Origin: Monarcha castaneiventris obscurior | Taxonomy: Eukaryota > Chordata > Aves > Passeriformes > Monarchidae | Assembly (NCBI GenBank): GCA_026261815.1 | Contig: JAMPIT010000575.1 | Coordinates: 37,549,501 to 37,613,500 of the forward strand | DNA length: 64,000 nucleotides | Reading direction: 5' to 3' | Shown: positions 52,267-62,560 of the stretch, piece after piece | Layout: each line of letters begins with the position of its first letter | How positions within the stretch are numbered: position 1 is the first letter of the stretch | Notes under the pieces: generated by a model | The model's database searches: none | What the model was told of the DNA's origin: nothing | Seen by the model: only the letters and a program-made list of their open reading frames with translations | Program-made: the position numbers and the translations under genes

Positions 52267-55200
52267 TCTTCCAGCATGCTCCTTAACCTTTCCAATTAGT
52301 TTTTCTTTTCATTGCTTGGTCATGTTACAGTGACACAGTTTTAGTTAGGACTGCACAAGGTGGTATAAATGCTGCCATTCTACTAGACCCATTAGACTAT
52401 CCTCCTCCAGCTTCACCTACCTGGTCCCATGGTCTCTGAAAAAATGCAGCCTCCACAGTTGTAAAAGCAAGACTGAAACAGGGAACTTATATAACAGTGT
52501 GAGCCATCATGTTTCAAACACAGGGGAAAAGACAGGAAAATGCTTGTAATTTCAAGGGCCTCTGAGGAAGTCTTTAAAACAGCTTTCTAAAATTATGCTA
52601 GCATGGAATAAGAAAAAAAAAAGATTGGAAAGTTTTTAATAAAGGAAATTCCTGTAAAATTATGAAAGGTTCTTTAAACATTGAGAAACAAATTTGGGAA
52701 TGAAGAAACTCGACTATAAATAGAGGCACAGAAGGACTGTAATGCCAAGAAATGGTAAGCTACTAAAAAACTGACTGAAACAAAAGGTCCAGTTTGTCTG
52801 AAAAGGTGGCCAAAAAAGAAAAAAAAAATTAAAAAGACAAAGCAGAAAGACATGCACATATATGGATCTAGGACTGCAGATCACACACACTGAGGTTAGG
52901 CAGACACTTGGGAGAGAATGCTCTGGAGCTGCTATTCTCTACTACCTCCTTTTCCCAGAAGATACAGGTAAGTAACCTCAAACCTCGCCAACCCTTCTGC
53001 TACAGATCCTCAAAAAGATATCCAAACCCCACCGTGCCCCTCTGTTGCTGATGCATCCTATGGAACTGAGCTGCTTGGACCCAAATTTTAGGCTAATGTC
53101 ATGTGGTCTCCAAAGCTAGAGGGCAGTCCTGTCCATGGCTTCTATTCTCCTTGAAGACACATGAGCTTTTCTCAAGTTCTAATGCTGGCTAAAATGGGAG
53201 AATCCCCCCAAACATGCAGCAGTTCTCTCTCCACTCGGTGACTATTGAGAATGCCATTTTAGCAGAGTGGCTGAATGTACTTCATCCCCTCCATACTGCT
53301 CACACTGACCTGATTTTTCATGGTTCAGTAGAAAGCTGCTTCCCAAAGTCTCCCCTGAAACCTCTGTCCTGAGAGTGACTGGACTGGGTTTATGACCGGA
53401 AACAAACAAAAATGACTCCTCAAGTTCTCATTTCCCCCAAACCATGCAAACACGGTTAGAACACACCGAGGAATTTTCCTTCACTTAATCTGGGGGGGAC
53501 AAAAATCAACCCAATGAAAGTCAGAAGAAGGACATAGCATGAGGAGCTGGTCAGCTAGGACAATCTGGCTGGCAAAGCTGGTACAGGGGCCAGCCTGCTC
53601 AAGAAGCCTAGGCTAGACGTTCAGGAATGAAAAGTGAGCAAAGCAGTAAGATGAGATAATGAGGTACAGACAGGTACCTGGGGAGAGAAAAAGGGATCAG
53701 CAGCAAGGGAGAAAGTCAATAGCCTCAGACTAATGTAATGCTGATGAAAAAAAAAGAGAATGACAACAAATTGTGATATCATCAATTTGAAGAGAGCTGT
53801 AGAGAAGATTTAAATATATAATGTTCACTATCAGTGACAGCCCATAGGAAGGTCAGTAATTCTGAATGACAGAGTATTCAATTTTTGGGGATTTTCTTAA
53901 AAAAAGATCTAGGACATAACATATAAAAAATTCCAGGAAACTGCAGCTTAATGTTGCAAAGTCAAGTGTCAGACAAATAGCAAAATCTGTGTTGGTAAAA
54001 TCCGAATGCAACCCTCTTTGTGCCCCCCTATGACACGGCTTTGGATGACCACTTACTATCTCTAATGGACAGATGTGTTCCATATGTGGATCAAGTTTTG
54101 CCCACCCCAAAGGGTGGGGAAATGATTATTAGGCTTCTCCTGACAAAAGAATGGTGTATTGTCAATTTGCATATCTCAGCAGTGTACTGGTGGGTTTTTA
54201 ATGTGGCCCCTCTGAGATTTTGAGTGGAAAAGACTATATATCCTATTGTTCTTTATATCCTGTCTTAGAGACCTTAACTTTAAAAATCGGAGCTGGTTTT
54301 GGTTTCCCCTTCCTTCTGTGAAAGCTTAAAAGTATGAGAGTTTGAATTGCCTAACCCCTTATGATACAGTGCATTTTTCAAGTATCCTGTTTTCAGTAAT
54401 GTACTAATTAAAATTCAAAATGAGAAAAGAAAATGCCATTTTTGTCACGTCTTGCTTTCCAAATTTTCATCCATGGCCCATACCATTTCCCTGTAACCCA
54501 TGAAGCCCTCATCTACTGCCAGCCAAGTTTCAGTTCATAAAGCTAGATACATTCCTTTCCTTTATGTTAGTTTTAGACATAATGCCACCACAGCATGTTC
54601 CAAATTGCTTCCTGAATTCTTCATTTGTTGTTCTGCTTTCAGTCATATCCTGCATGCCAGCCATACCAATTTCAACAGTATTTACTTTCTTATTGTTTGA
54701 GCTAATAATCATACTGAGTTAAAAAACAGTTCTGAGCTACTTCCACAAACATACCTCCAGGCATTTTGTACAGTTAATGAATTCCAGTCAATGCATGAAT
54801 AGTTAACATTTACTATAAATATAGCTTTGTCCTATGTGATTTTGTCCTTTGTGCTAGTAGACTGCCAGAAGAAAAGCGTGGTTATTACTGCACCCAGATG
54901 AAAAAGTAGTTGGAAATTCTTTTGAACTCATTCTGAAACTGACACACTAAAATCCTAAACTAGATGTGTATATTCAACATGAAGTAGAAGAAGACTCTAG
55001 TGCAGTGAATTATTTAATACACATAAAACCACCTCAATAACTTTAATAGATGAAACTCATCTGGAAGGAAGGCCATCACAAGAGCACTGCACCACTTCAT
55101 CTCTTACAATAATGTTTCCCTCTTAAACACTACTAGAGTAACTGAAGTGATGTTTAGCCTTTACATTCTTTGCCAGTTAAGACAGACACGTAACATTGCC

Positions 55201-55438
55201 CCTACACAGCAGCTATACCTAGGGTGGTAGATTATTCAGTGGGTCAGCTTTTGTTAATCAGGCAAAGCAATGAATCCAGACAGTAAGTGTCAATTTACAC
55301 CATGATCTATTGTTCTGTCTCCCAAACCTGGGAGACATGATCCATCTTTCATTGCAACTGAATGGCATCACAAAATCAGCTACGGCTGACTCACTGGTGG
55401 TCCTGTTAATTATCAAAGTCAAAGGGCCAGACTCTTGC
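52267..55438. other. Intergenic, nothing recognised
   Basis: Mixed composition with short A runs. No repeat family or coding exon could be assigned. Confidence 0.55.
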
Positions 55439-56562
55439 TGTATTGGGTTTGCATGGCCATGTTTTGGTAGCAGGGGGCTACAGGGGCAGCTTCTGTGAGA
55501 AGCTGCTGGAAGTTTCCTCCATATCCAGCAGAGCCAATGCCAGCCAACCCCAAGATGCATGTGCCACTGGCCAGGGCTTGGCCAATTAGAAATGATGGCA
55601 AGATTTCTATTTAAGAAGGAAAAACATATTTAATAAGAAGGAAAAAAAAAAAAGCTATTGTACTGACGTAATTGTGGCCAGAGAAGAGCAGGCTGAGAAC
55701 ATGTGAGAGAAAAAGCCCTGCAAAAACCAAGGTCAGTGCAGAAGGAGGGGAAGAGCTGCTCCAGGCACCAGAGATTAAATTCCCCTGCAGCCTGTGATGC
55801 AGCCCATGGTGAGGCAGCTGTGCCCCTGCAGCCCATGGGGGTCCACAGGGATGGAGATATCCAACTGCAGCCCCTGGAGGAGCTGGACCCCAGCTGGAGA
55901 AGACGAATGCCTTAGAGGAAGCTGTGAACCCATGGAAGACCCATGGTGGAGAAAGCTCCTGGCAGGGACCTGCAGACCCATGGAGAGAGGAGCCCATGCT
56001 GGAGCAGATTTCCCGGTAGGACTTGTATCCTGTGGGGAACTCATACTGGAGCAGTCTGTCCTTGAAGGACTGCACACCATGGAAGAGTGACCCACATTGC
56101 AGCAGTTTGTGAAGAACTGTTGCCTGTTGGGTGGACTCACACTGGAGAAGTTCATGGAGAACTGTCTCCAGTGGAAAGGACCCCATGCTGGAGCAGGGAA
56201 CAAACTCCTCTCCCTGAGCAGGGGCACAATCTATGATGAAATGACCATAACCCCCCTTCTGTGTCTCCCTGAGTTACTGTGGGGGCAGGAGGTAGAGCTG
56301 GGAAGGAGGGAGGGGTGAGGGAAAGGTGTTTTAAGGTCTATTTAAACTTATCATTATTCTGCTCTGATTTTGTTAGCAATAAATCCAGATAATATCCCAA
56401 ATTTGAGTCTGTCCTGTGATGGTAATTGGCTAGTGATCTCTCTTGGTTCTTACCTCAACTCATGAACTCTTCATTATATTTTCTCTATCCTGTTCAGCTG
56501 TGGAGGGGAGTGATAGAGAGACTTTGGTGGGTGTCTGGCGTCCAGCCAGGGTCAACCCACTG
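55439..56562 (+). mobile_element. Avian endogenous retrovirus solo LTR, apparently full length
   Basis: The element starts TGTATTGGGTTTGCATGG and ends near GCCAGGGTCAACCCAC, a pattern I recognise as a common avian ERV LTR family. AATAAA at 56378-56383 gives the polyadenylation signal and the + orientation. The central part (about 55989-56198) is a degenerate tandem array of 45-48 bp units, each with a variant of ACTGGAGCAG. No gag, pol or env reading frames flank it, so it is a solo LTR. The target-site duplication is not clear. The end may be off by a few bases because the terminal CA is mutated. Confidence 0.8.
55989..56198 (+). repeat. Minisatellite-like array inside the LTR
   Basis: About four and a half degenerate units of 45-48 bp each carry a variant of CTGGAGCAG followed by a GAACTG- or GGACTG-like block and a CCATGG-like block. 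The same array occurs in the truncated LTR near 35070-35290, so it belongs to the LTR family and did not arise here. Unit lengths close to multiples of three help explain long spurious open frames on both strands. Confidence 0.65.
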
Positions 56563-58022
56563 CCTATGAATCATAGGTAATAGTGGGAAAACAAATTCAG
56601 CTCAGGACATAATTTGGTTGGCTTGATGGTGGTTATCAGAAAATTATATATTCTAATCAAGCAATCACCAAGTCTGACTCATATTTTATTTCCAGGGTCC
56701 ATCATGTTCCAGCTCTAGTCCCAGTTCTTATTTCCCTGGCACAGAAGAACATATATGAGAGGAACATCAAGTGGATACAGCTCTTGGTAGTCCTGATGGA
56801 AGTGTCCTATTACGGAACCACTGTATCCAAAACTTCCCATGAAAACTGGACTTAAGATAATCAGCCCTTCTATTAACATATCTGGCCTGTTCTTAGCCTC
56901 GCCCAACAACCTTTAAACTCTTGCTAAATTGCATCAGATTTGAGTCCTGGCCTCGAACTTTGAGGTTGTTATACTTCGAGACATTTTGTGAAAATCAAGA
57001 GCTGGGTAGAGGAGCCAGACTTCCACTCCTTTGGGAAAAAGGCAGTTGTAACTGTGTTTTCTGTATATTGAATCAGCCACCTGACTGATCTCAGGTGATA
57101 CTTCACATCTCAGTTGATAACTGGACACCATGAGAAAGCTCAAGACAGCACAGTTCATATTGTCTTGGGGACAACACTGGTGGAAACTGGTGCTGAAGAA
57201 TGAAACCTGACCTCTAGCTTTATAAAAAAGTTGTATTTAAGTTTTGAACTCTTTTGATTCATCAAACCATATTATTCCTTGGTTCCAAATTTCAGCTCGT
57301 GTCGAATGCATGGTCAACCCTGTGAAGCAGACCATCTGTTACTGCTGGTATTGGCAGGGAGCTATGGGCTTGTTTTTATGCAGCTTAGACCATTCATGAC
57401 AGCTTTGCATTAACTTAAACAAAAGACAATAAGCTGCGTAGCAAAATTAAATTTATTTTAAAACATTAACAAATTCACTCTCAGTTCCCTTCCAAGAAGT
57501 ACATAACAGAGTTTCTTTAGCCCTATTTTCATGTGACAAAAGAGACAAAGAAACAAAATTAGTTAGTTAGCCCCAGTCCCGTGATAGATTCATGGGACAG
57601 TCACCACCAGGACTTCTGAGCCTCCTGATTGCCAGTGCATCACTCCCTCCCCAGCCTGTCTAGGCCTTCTGGCTGTGACAAAACTAGCAGCTGCTTGCAA
57701 AAAACAAGCTGAAGGACAGAGATAACAGCACCTGAATGCTACATAAACATAGGGATTGTGGTAGCTCTCTCTAATAATATAAACCAATTATGTTCTTCTG
57801 GCTCTGGTTTCCATCTTAAAAAGGATTAGTCATAGGGTTATGCAGGATTAGGGAATTAGCCTTTCACCTCTGAAAAATGTAAGTTCAAATATTAGTTGAG
57901 GTCATGAATGAAAATCAGTTTCTTCCATTCCAGCTTGTGCTTATATATTAGAAAAGCATAACACAAATTGGCAGAACAGTCCCAGGAGAGGAATAGCAAC
58001 AGCAGCTTGTGGTATACACAGA

Positions 58023-58036
58023 GTGTGTGTGTGTGT
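58023..58036 (+). repeat. (GT)7 dinucleotide repeat
   Basis: Seven perfect GT units, followed by loosely repetitive ACATA/GTATAC sequence to about 58072. Confidence 0.8.
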
Positions 58037-58841
58037 ACATATGTTGTATACAAAGTACATATACACATACATCTACTTACACCAAAGAATGGGGAAGGTG
58101 GAATAGGAGAGCATGCTTAGAGATAGGATGGTTTTGAAATATTTTGAAACTTGACACTGAATCCAAATAAAGAGATCTGACGTGTAGTTTTAGTCCTGCC
58201 ATGACCCTTGGGGTAATCTTCCACAAGCAAGAGTCCCCTTTAATCACCTCACACTGCAGTATCTAGTCTAAGCTAGCCCTCAAATCTCCTCTCCACTTTT
58301 GGCAGAAAGACATGCACAAGGTTATCTATTCCACCGACTTCCCACACCCATCCAATGATCACAGTGCAATGAATGCTCACAGTCCTTCAGAAGCAGATCT
58401 CCATTTCTCTCTCTCCTTAGGTTGAGAGGTACTCAACCTAAATCCCTTCCCACTTAACATCTTTGTTTTAGCCAATCTATTGATTAAAGCTTCAAAAATG
58501 AGTGACTCTTTTTATTGAAAATTCACAGCAAAAGGTTCCTGTTATGTGCCATGGAAATTCAGTGTGATTAAAACACCAATAAATTATTGAGACTGGGATG
58601 GCAGATCTCATTTTATGGGCAGTTTCCAGCAGGTAAAAAGGGGTTGGAAAATTATGGACAACAAAATAACATTCCTCTAAGTAAGGATTTGATTGCTACA
58701 TTAAAAGTATTAACATTACGTGGGAAAATATGAAACCCAGACTATTAATTCTTAATCAGTGAATCTTCTGTTCCTACAGAAAAAAAAAGACCCTTCTTGA
58801 TTAGAGAAGATACACCTTTCTTGTACAGGCAATATGGCGAC

Positions 58842-58883
58842 ATCATGACGATAGTGGACAAGATCATGACGATAGTGGACAAG
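58842..58883 (+). repeat. Perfect 21-bp tandem duplication
   Basis: The unit ATCATGACGATAGTGGACAAG occurs twice, back to back, with no mismatch. It lies in unique AT-rich DNA about 3.5 kb upstream of the MTNR1B start codon. Confidence 0.95.
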
Positions 58884-61800
58884 AAAACACACTTTCATTT
58901 AAACAGTGGGCTCAGGCTGACTTAAAAATATAGAGAGACTTACATAAAAAAGCCCCAAATTGTATAGAAATGGAGGAGGTATAAAAGTCCGGACTCCTGC
59001 CACTGGCATGGTGTACACTGTGGGAACAGTCAACACAAACTGAGATAATTAGAAGTAGGAACACTATTTGGAGACTGTGCATTTTAGGTCCAAGTGCCTT
59101 AGTCTTGTAGAAATGTGTGCTGATATAACAAACATAGAAGAGATACAGTTTCTTCTTCTGTGGAATACCTGAAATTCAACAGTTTTTGCCAAAAGGATCC
59201 TCTGTCCTGAAATTTCACTTGTGTTGATGAAAATTTTTGACTTCTGTGACCAATTACAGATTCAGAAAATCAAATCAACAAATCACAAAAACAAAGTGCT
59301 TGAATGTATCTTTAGGAAGCAGTCATTTGTCTTCAGAACAGAAAGAAAAAAAAAAAGACAAGAGAGTTCAGCCTCAGGCAGCAGAGCAATGCATGGAATA
59401 TTTCATTGTTCCACCATTCAAGCAATTCCTGGTCCTACCCTGCAACACAAACAGAGTTTGCCTTTAGAAAACTTTAGATTGCTTTCAAAAAGAAAAACAA
59501 GATGTAGTTAATTTTCCTAGACATAGAAGAAAATTTCCCCAAACTTAAACATAGAAAGGTCTTAAAAATCCAGCTGTGAAGAATATATCTCTTTCTTTGA
59601 GATGAAGAGCCTTCTGCAACCATGAGTTATTTCATATTAACTGCAACAATCAATAGGCTTAAATACCCATTTCACTTTCAAAGAGAATTTGGTTAATTTG
59701 AAATAAAGCTACTAAAAAGCCAAGTAAGATCATCCACAGATCGTTTAATGCAGCTTAATCAATCATTTTACAAATCAAACAAGATTAACATTTATAATTT
59801 ATCCTTTTATAGACAACTCTAAATAATAATTCAAATCTATGTTGCTGATACAAATGAAGAGGGTGGGAATTCAGAGCAGATGAAGAGCAGGCTCTTTACA
59901 GGTTGCTGAGGCAGGAAAGGTACCATTTTTATCCTACCTGCTTGCTTTTCTACTATCAAATGCCAGCGCAGCCACAGAAGTCAGACTTGTTCCAAAGCCA
60001 GCAACACTTACTCTGTTTCACATTTTATTGCAGGCTCATACTTCAGGCCAAGCTCAGGCCATAGCTTTCTAATTTTTGTCTAAATCACTTGGCACACTTT
60101 GGGGAGTTATAAAACAAAGTGAGTGACGATACATAACAATTGTGTGTGACAGGGAGAAATACACTGTTCCTCTTGTGGAGACAAACTGCAAACCTGGATA
60201 ATGCCAGGAGCAAAGCCTACCTTGAAAAGCCACGTTTATGCTCAGGGACAGTTTAAGCTTTTGACAAACAGTTAAAGATAAATCCTGTAGTAATGACAGA
60301 CAACAAAATGGTACAGTTCTCCTGAAAGCACTTACACAGATTCTGGAAAAATGCCCAGAAAAAGCCTCAGGCATGAAAATAAACAATAATATGTGTACGT
60401 TTTCCATAACAAATCCATAAGTCTAGAGTAGTACATAGATAATGGGCAGTGAGGATAACAACTTCCTGAAAGGGGAAATTGGAACAGAGGCAGATAAAGG
60501 GAAACACTGTAATGCAAAAGCTGTTCTTAAAGGTAGATCATTGTTCAGTAGTGAAAAATCCTCCTTTGCACTGATGAATACAGAAAATAGGCATTTCCTT
60601 GGATTAACTACCTTTTAAACTTCTGGAGAAAGAAAAAGAAAAATCAAGGGAACTTTTGCTTCTATCAAGAATGAGCTTGTCCTGCGAAGTGTGCAATGAT
60701 TACTTTCCTATGGCAGAACTGCAAAATAACTACTCAGGAAAGGCAATTCTCAAAAGAAGGTTCTTCTTTGGTTCAAGCCATGAAGCCATGATAACTCCAT
60801 CTGTAGTTTGAAAAGGATCGGGATGCCTTACATATTGCCTACATTAAACAGGAAGCATCTGAACTAGGGTTGTTTTCTTTTTTTCAGTCAGTGTAAGGAT
60901 GACCAGCGCAAAAATCCACATGCACGATTCTATGTTCATTCCAACTAGGACTACTTCGGTATTTCTAAAATTTACTAGGAATTTAAAATGAACAACAACA
61001 AACTATTTCTAATTTGACAAGTCCACAGAGTCATTTTTAGCATTTTGGTTACACCAGTGCGCATTTGTGTAGACGTAAGTCTCAAAGAAGCAGTGCTCCA
61101 CAAAAAGTTATTTGCCGTCAGAAAAGACAGAAACTTGTCCTGTTTTTCCAAACTAACTCCACAAGGCAGGTTACCTCAGGATCTAATTCTTGAAAAACCG
61201 AGGGGCATACCTTCCCTCTGAAAGCAGGACAACGATACAGCGTGGCCTGGATGGCCTGAAAACAGTGTGAAGTAGGGCACAAGCCCCTCCCGAGTTACGT
61301 GTGCTGAGAGCAGCCCTAATTGCCGCACCCGCTGTGCGAGCCCGGCGTGGCAGTGCCCCGCTCCTCTGCCCCACGCATCCCGCTTGTTTATTTAGTGCAC
61401 ACGAGCATATGGCATCTGTCACTTCGCGGGCCCAAAGGAAACTGCATGTTTCAAGCGTAATTTCAGAGCGAAGCCCCTCGATGCCCTTCTGTCTGCCCCG
61501 CAGCTCGGAAGGAAAATCCCGCGAAACGCAACCAGCTTCCGAAGCCGGCACCGGCGCGGGCACGTCCCGTCCGTGGCGCTCGCAGTTACCGCCCCACGGG
61601 CGCTGCCCTTAGTCTCGACCCGACAGACCGCCGTGCTCCAACACAGAGCACAAGGCCACGGCGAAGGCAGTGCACAGCCCCTTCAGATCTGCTGCCAGGC
61701 CGACGGGAGGAATGTGCCAGGAACACCCGTCTGGACGCACGGCGTGCCTGGCGGAGAGAGAGGCGGGGGGAGCGCTGGCCTTGCGCTGCCGGGAACACCG

Positions 61801-62042
61801 CGGTCCGAGCCGCGGGGCAGGGGAAAAACAACCAGACCAACCCCGAGAACCAATACACAAACAGCCCCCAAACAAGCGCTCTCCCCGAGGCCGATGGCGG
61901 GTGTTCGCGGCTGAGCCCGGCGGCAGAAGCAGCGCTTCGGGACAGGGGCTTCTCCGCCGCCCTCTCCTGTCCCCGCGGCTCTCCGGCCACGCACGCCATC
62001 ACCGGGGATGGCCGAGCACGGCCGCCTCCGCTGCCCGTGGAT

Positions 62043-62072
62043 GCTGCCGCTGCCGCTGCCGCTGCCGCTGCC
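62043..62072 (+). repeat. (GCTGCC)5 hexanucleotide repeat
   Basis: Five perfect GCTGCC units lie in the CpG island upstream of MTNR1B, followed by C-rich CCCCGCC/GGCAGCC sequence. In the frame of the receptor they would read Leu-Pro repeats, but this part is more likely promoter or 5' UTR. It is a plausible length-variable microsatellite. Confidence 0.7.
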
Positions 62073-62208
62073 CCCGCCCCGGCAGCCCCGGCAGCCCCCG
62101 CCGCTCCCCGCTCCGCGCCGCCGCTCCCACCGCCCCCTCCCTCGGCAGGCGGGGCCGTGCCCGCCCCCGGGCTTCCCCCACCGCCCGGGAAAGGGGAGGG
62201 GGCTCTGT

Positions 62209-62228
62209 CCCCGCCCCATCCCCGCCCC
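62209..62228. promoter_or_regulatory. Paired GC boxes (Sp/KLF-type) upstream of MTNR1B
   Basis: Two CCCCGCCCC motifs lie 11 bases apart, at 62209-62217 and 62220-62228, about 120 bases before the start codon. Such GC boxes are typical Sp1/KLF sites in CpG-island promoters. Binding is inferred from the motif only. Confidence 0.4.
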
Positions 62229-62256
62229 TCCCGGTGGAGCAGCGCCCAGCGCGCCC

Positions 62257-62262
62257 CTTAAA
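62257..62262 (+). promoter_or_regulatory. Weak TATA-like CTTAAA
   Basis: CTTAAA is the only AT-rich hexamer in a long GC-rich stretch. It sits about 30 bases after the GC boxes and 82 bases before the start codon. If it acts as a TATA element, transcription would begin near 62285-62295 and leave a short 5' UTR. This is a weak match and may be chance. Confidence 0.2.
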
Positions 62263-62343
62263 GCCGTTCCGGCCCGCCCGCGCGGTCAGTCCGCGGGGCC
62301 GCCGCCGGTCACCGCGGGGAGGCGCCGGGACGGGGTGACCGCG

Positions 62344-62560
62344 ATGCTGGAGAACGGCTCCCTGAGGAATTGCTGTGACCCGGGCGGGCGCGGCCGCCTC
62401 GGCTTGGCGGAGCGGGAGGCGGCGGCGGCGGGCGCCCCGCGGCCCGCCTGGGTGGTGCCGGTGCTGTCCAGCGTGCTGATCTTCACCACCGTGGTGGACA
62501 TCCTGGGCAACCTCCTGGTCATCCTCTCCGTCTTCAAGAACCGCAAGCTTCGGAACTCAG
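62344..62560 (+). CDS. MTNR1B: Melatonin receptor type 1B, exon 1 (partial CDS)
   Basis: This is the first coding exon of a class A GPCR that binds melatonin and signals mainly through Gi at the plasma membrane. It encodes 72 residues plus one base of the next codon. The N-terminus MLENGSLRNCCDPGG closely resembles the mammalian MTNR1B start (ENGS...NCC), which favours the 1B paralogue over 1A or 1C. N4-G5-S6 is an N-glycosylation sequon. TM1 spans about residues 36-62 and contains VVDILGNLLVILSV, with the conserved Asn1.50 at residue 56. The basic run KNRKLRN starts intracellular loop 1. The exon ends at ...AACTCAG followed by GTAAGGG, a strong donor in phase 1 within the Gly codon, the usual place for the single large intron of melatonin receptors. 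The start was chosen by family similarity; it has G at -3 but C at +4. TM2-TM7 lie beyond the window. Confidence 0.92.

Larger units (their letters stand above)
56563..61189. other. Upstream flank of MTNR1B, nothing coding recognised
   Basis: About 4.6 kb of AT-rich, repeat-poor DNA between the full-length LTR and the CpG island. It contains only the GT repeat and the 21-bp duplication. Distal regulatory elements of MTNR1B could lie here, but none can be identified by sequence alone. Confidence 0.55.

Noticed and set aside
55611..56227. Antisense open frames of 191 and 150 codons
   Set aside because: They lie antisense within the solo LTR. The internal repeat, with units close to a multiple of three, keeps frames open by chance.
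1..61189. Possible 3' exons of FAT3, the expected upstream neighbour of MTNR1B
   Set aside because: In other vertebrates FAT3 lies on this side, so I looked for cadherin, EGF, laminin-G or cytoplasmic-tail sequence in the translated frames and saw none. A long 3' UTR cannot be excluded.
61670..62338. 222-codon + strand frame and several minus-strand frames in the CpG island
   Set aside because: GC-rich DNA has few stop codons. The composition is rich in Arg, Pro, Gly and Ala, and no family is recognised.
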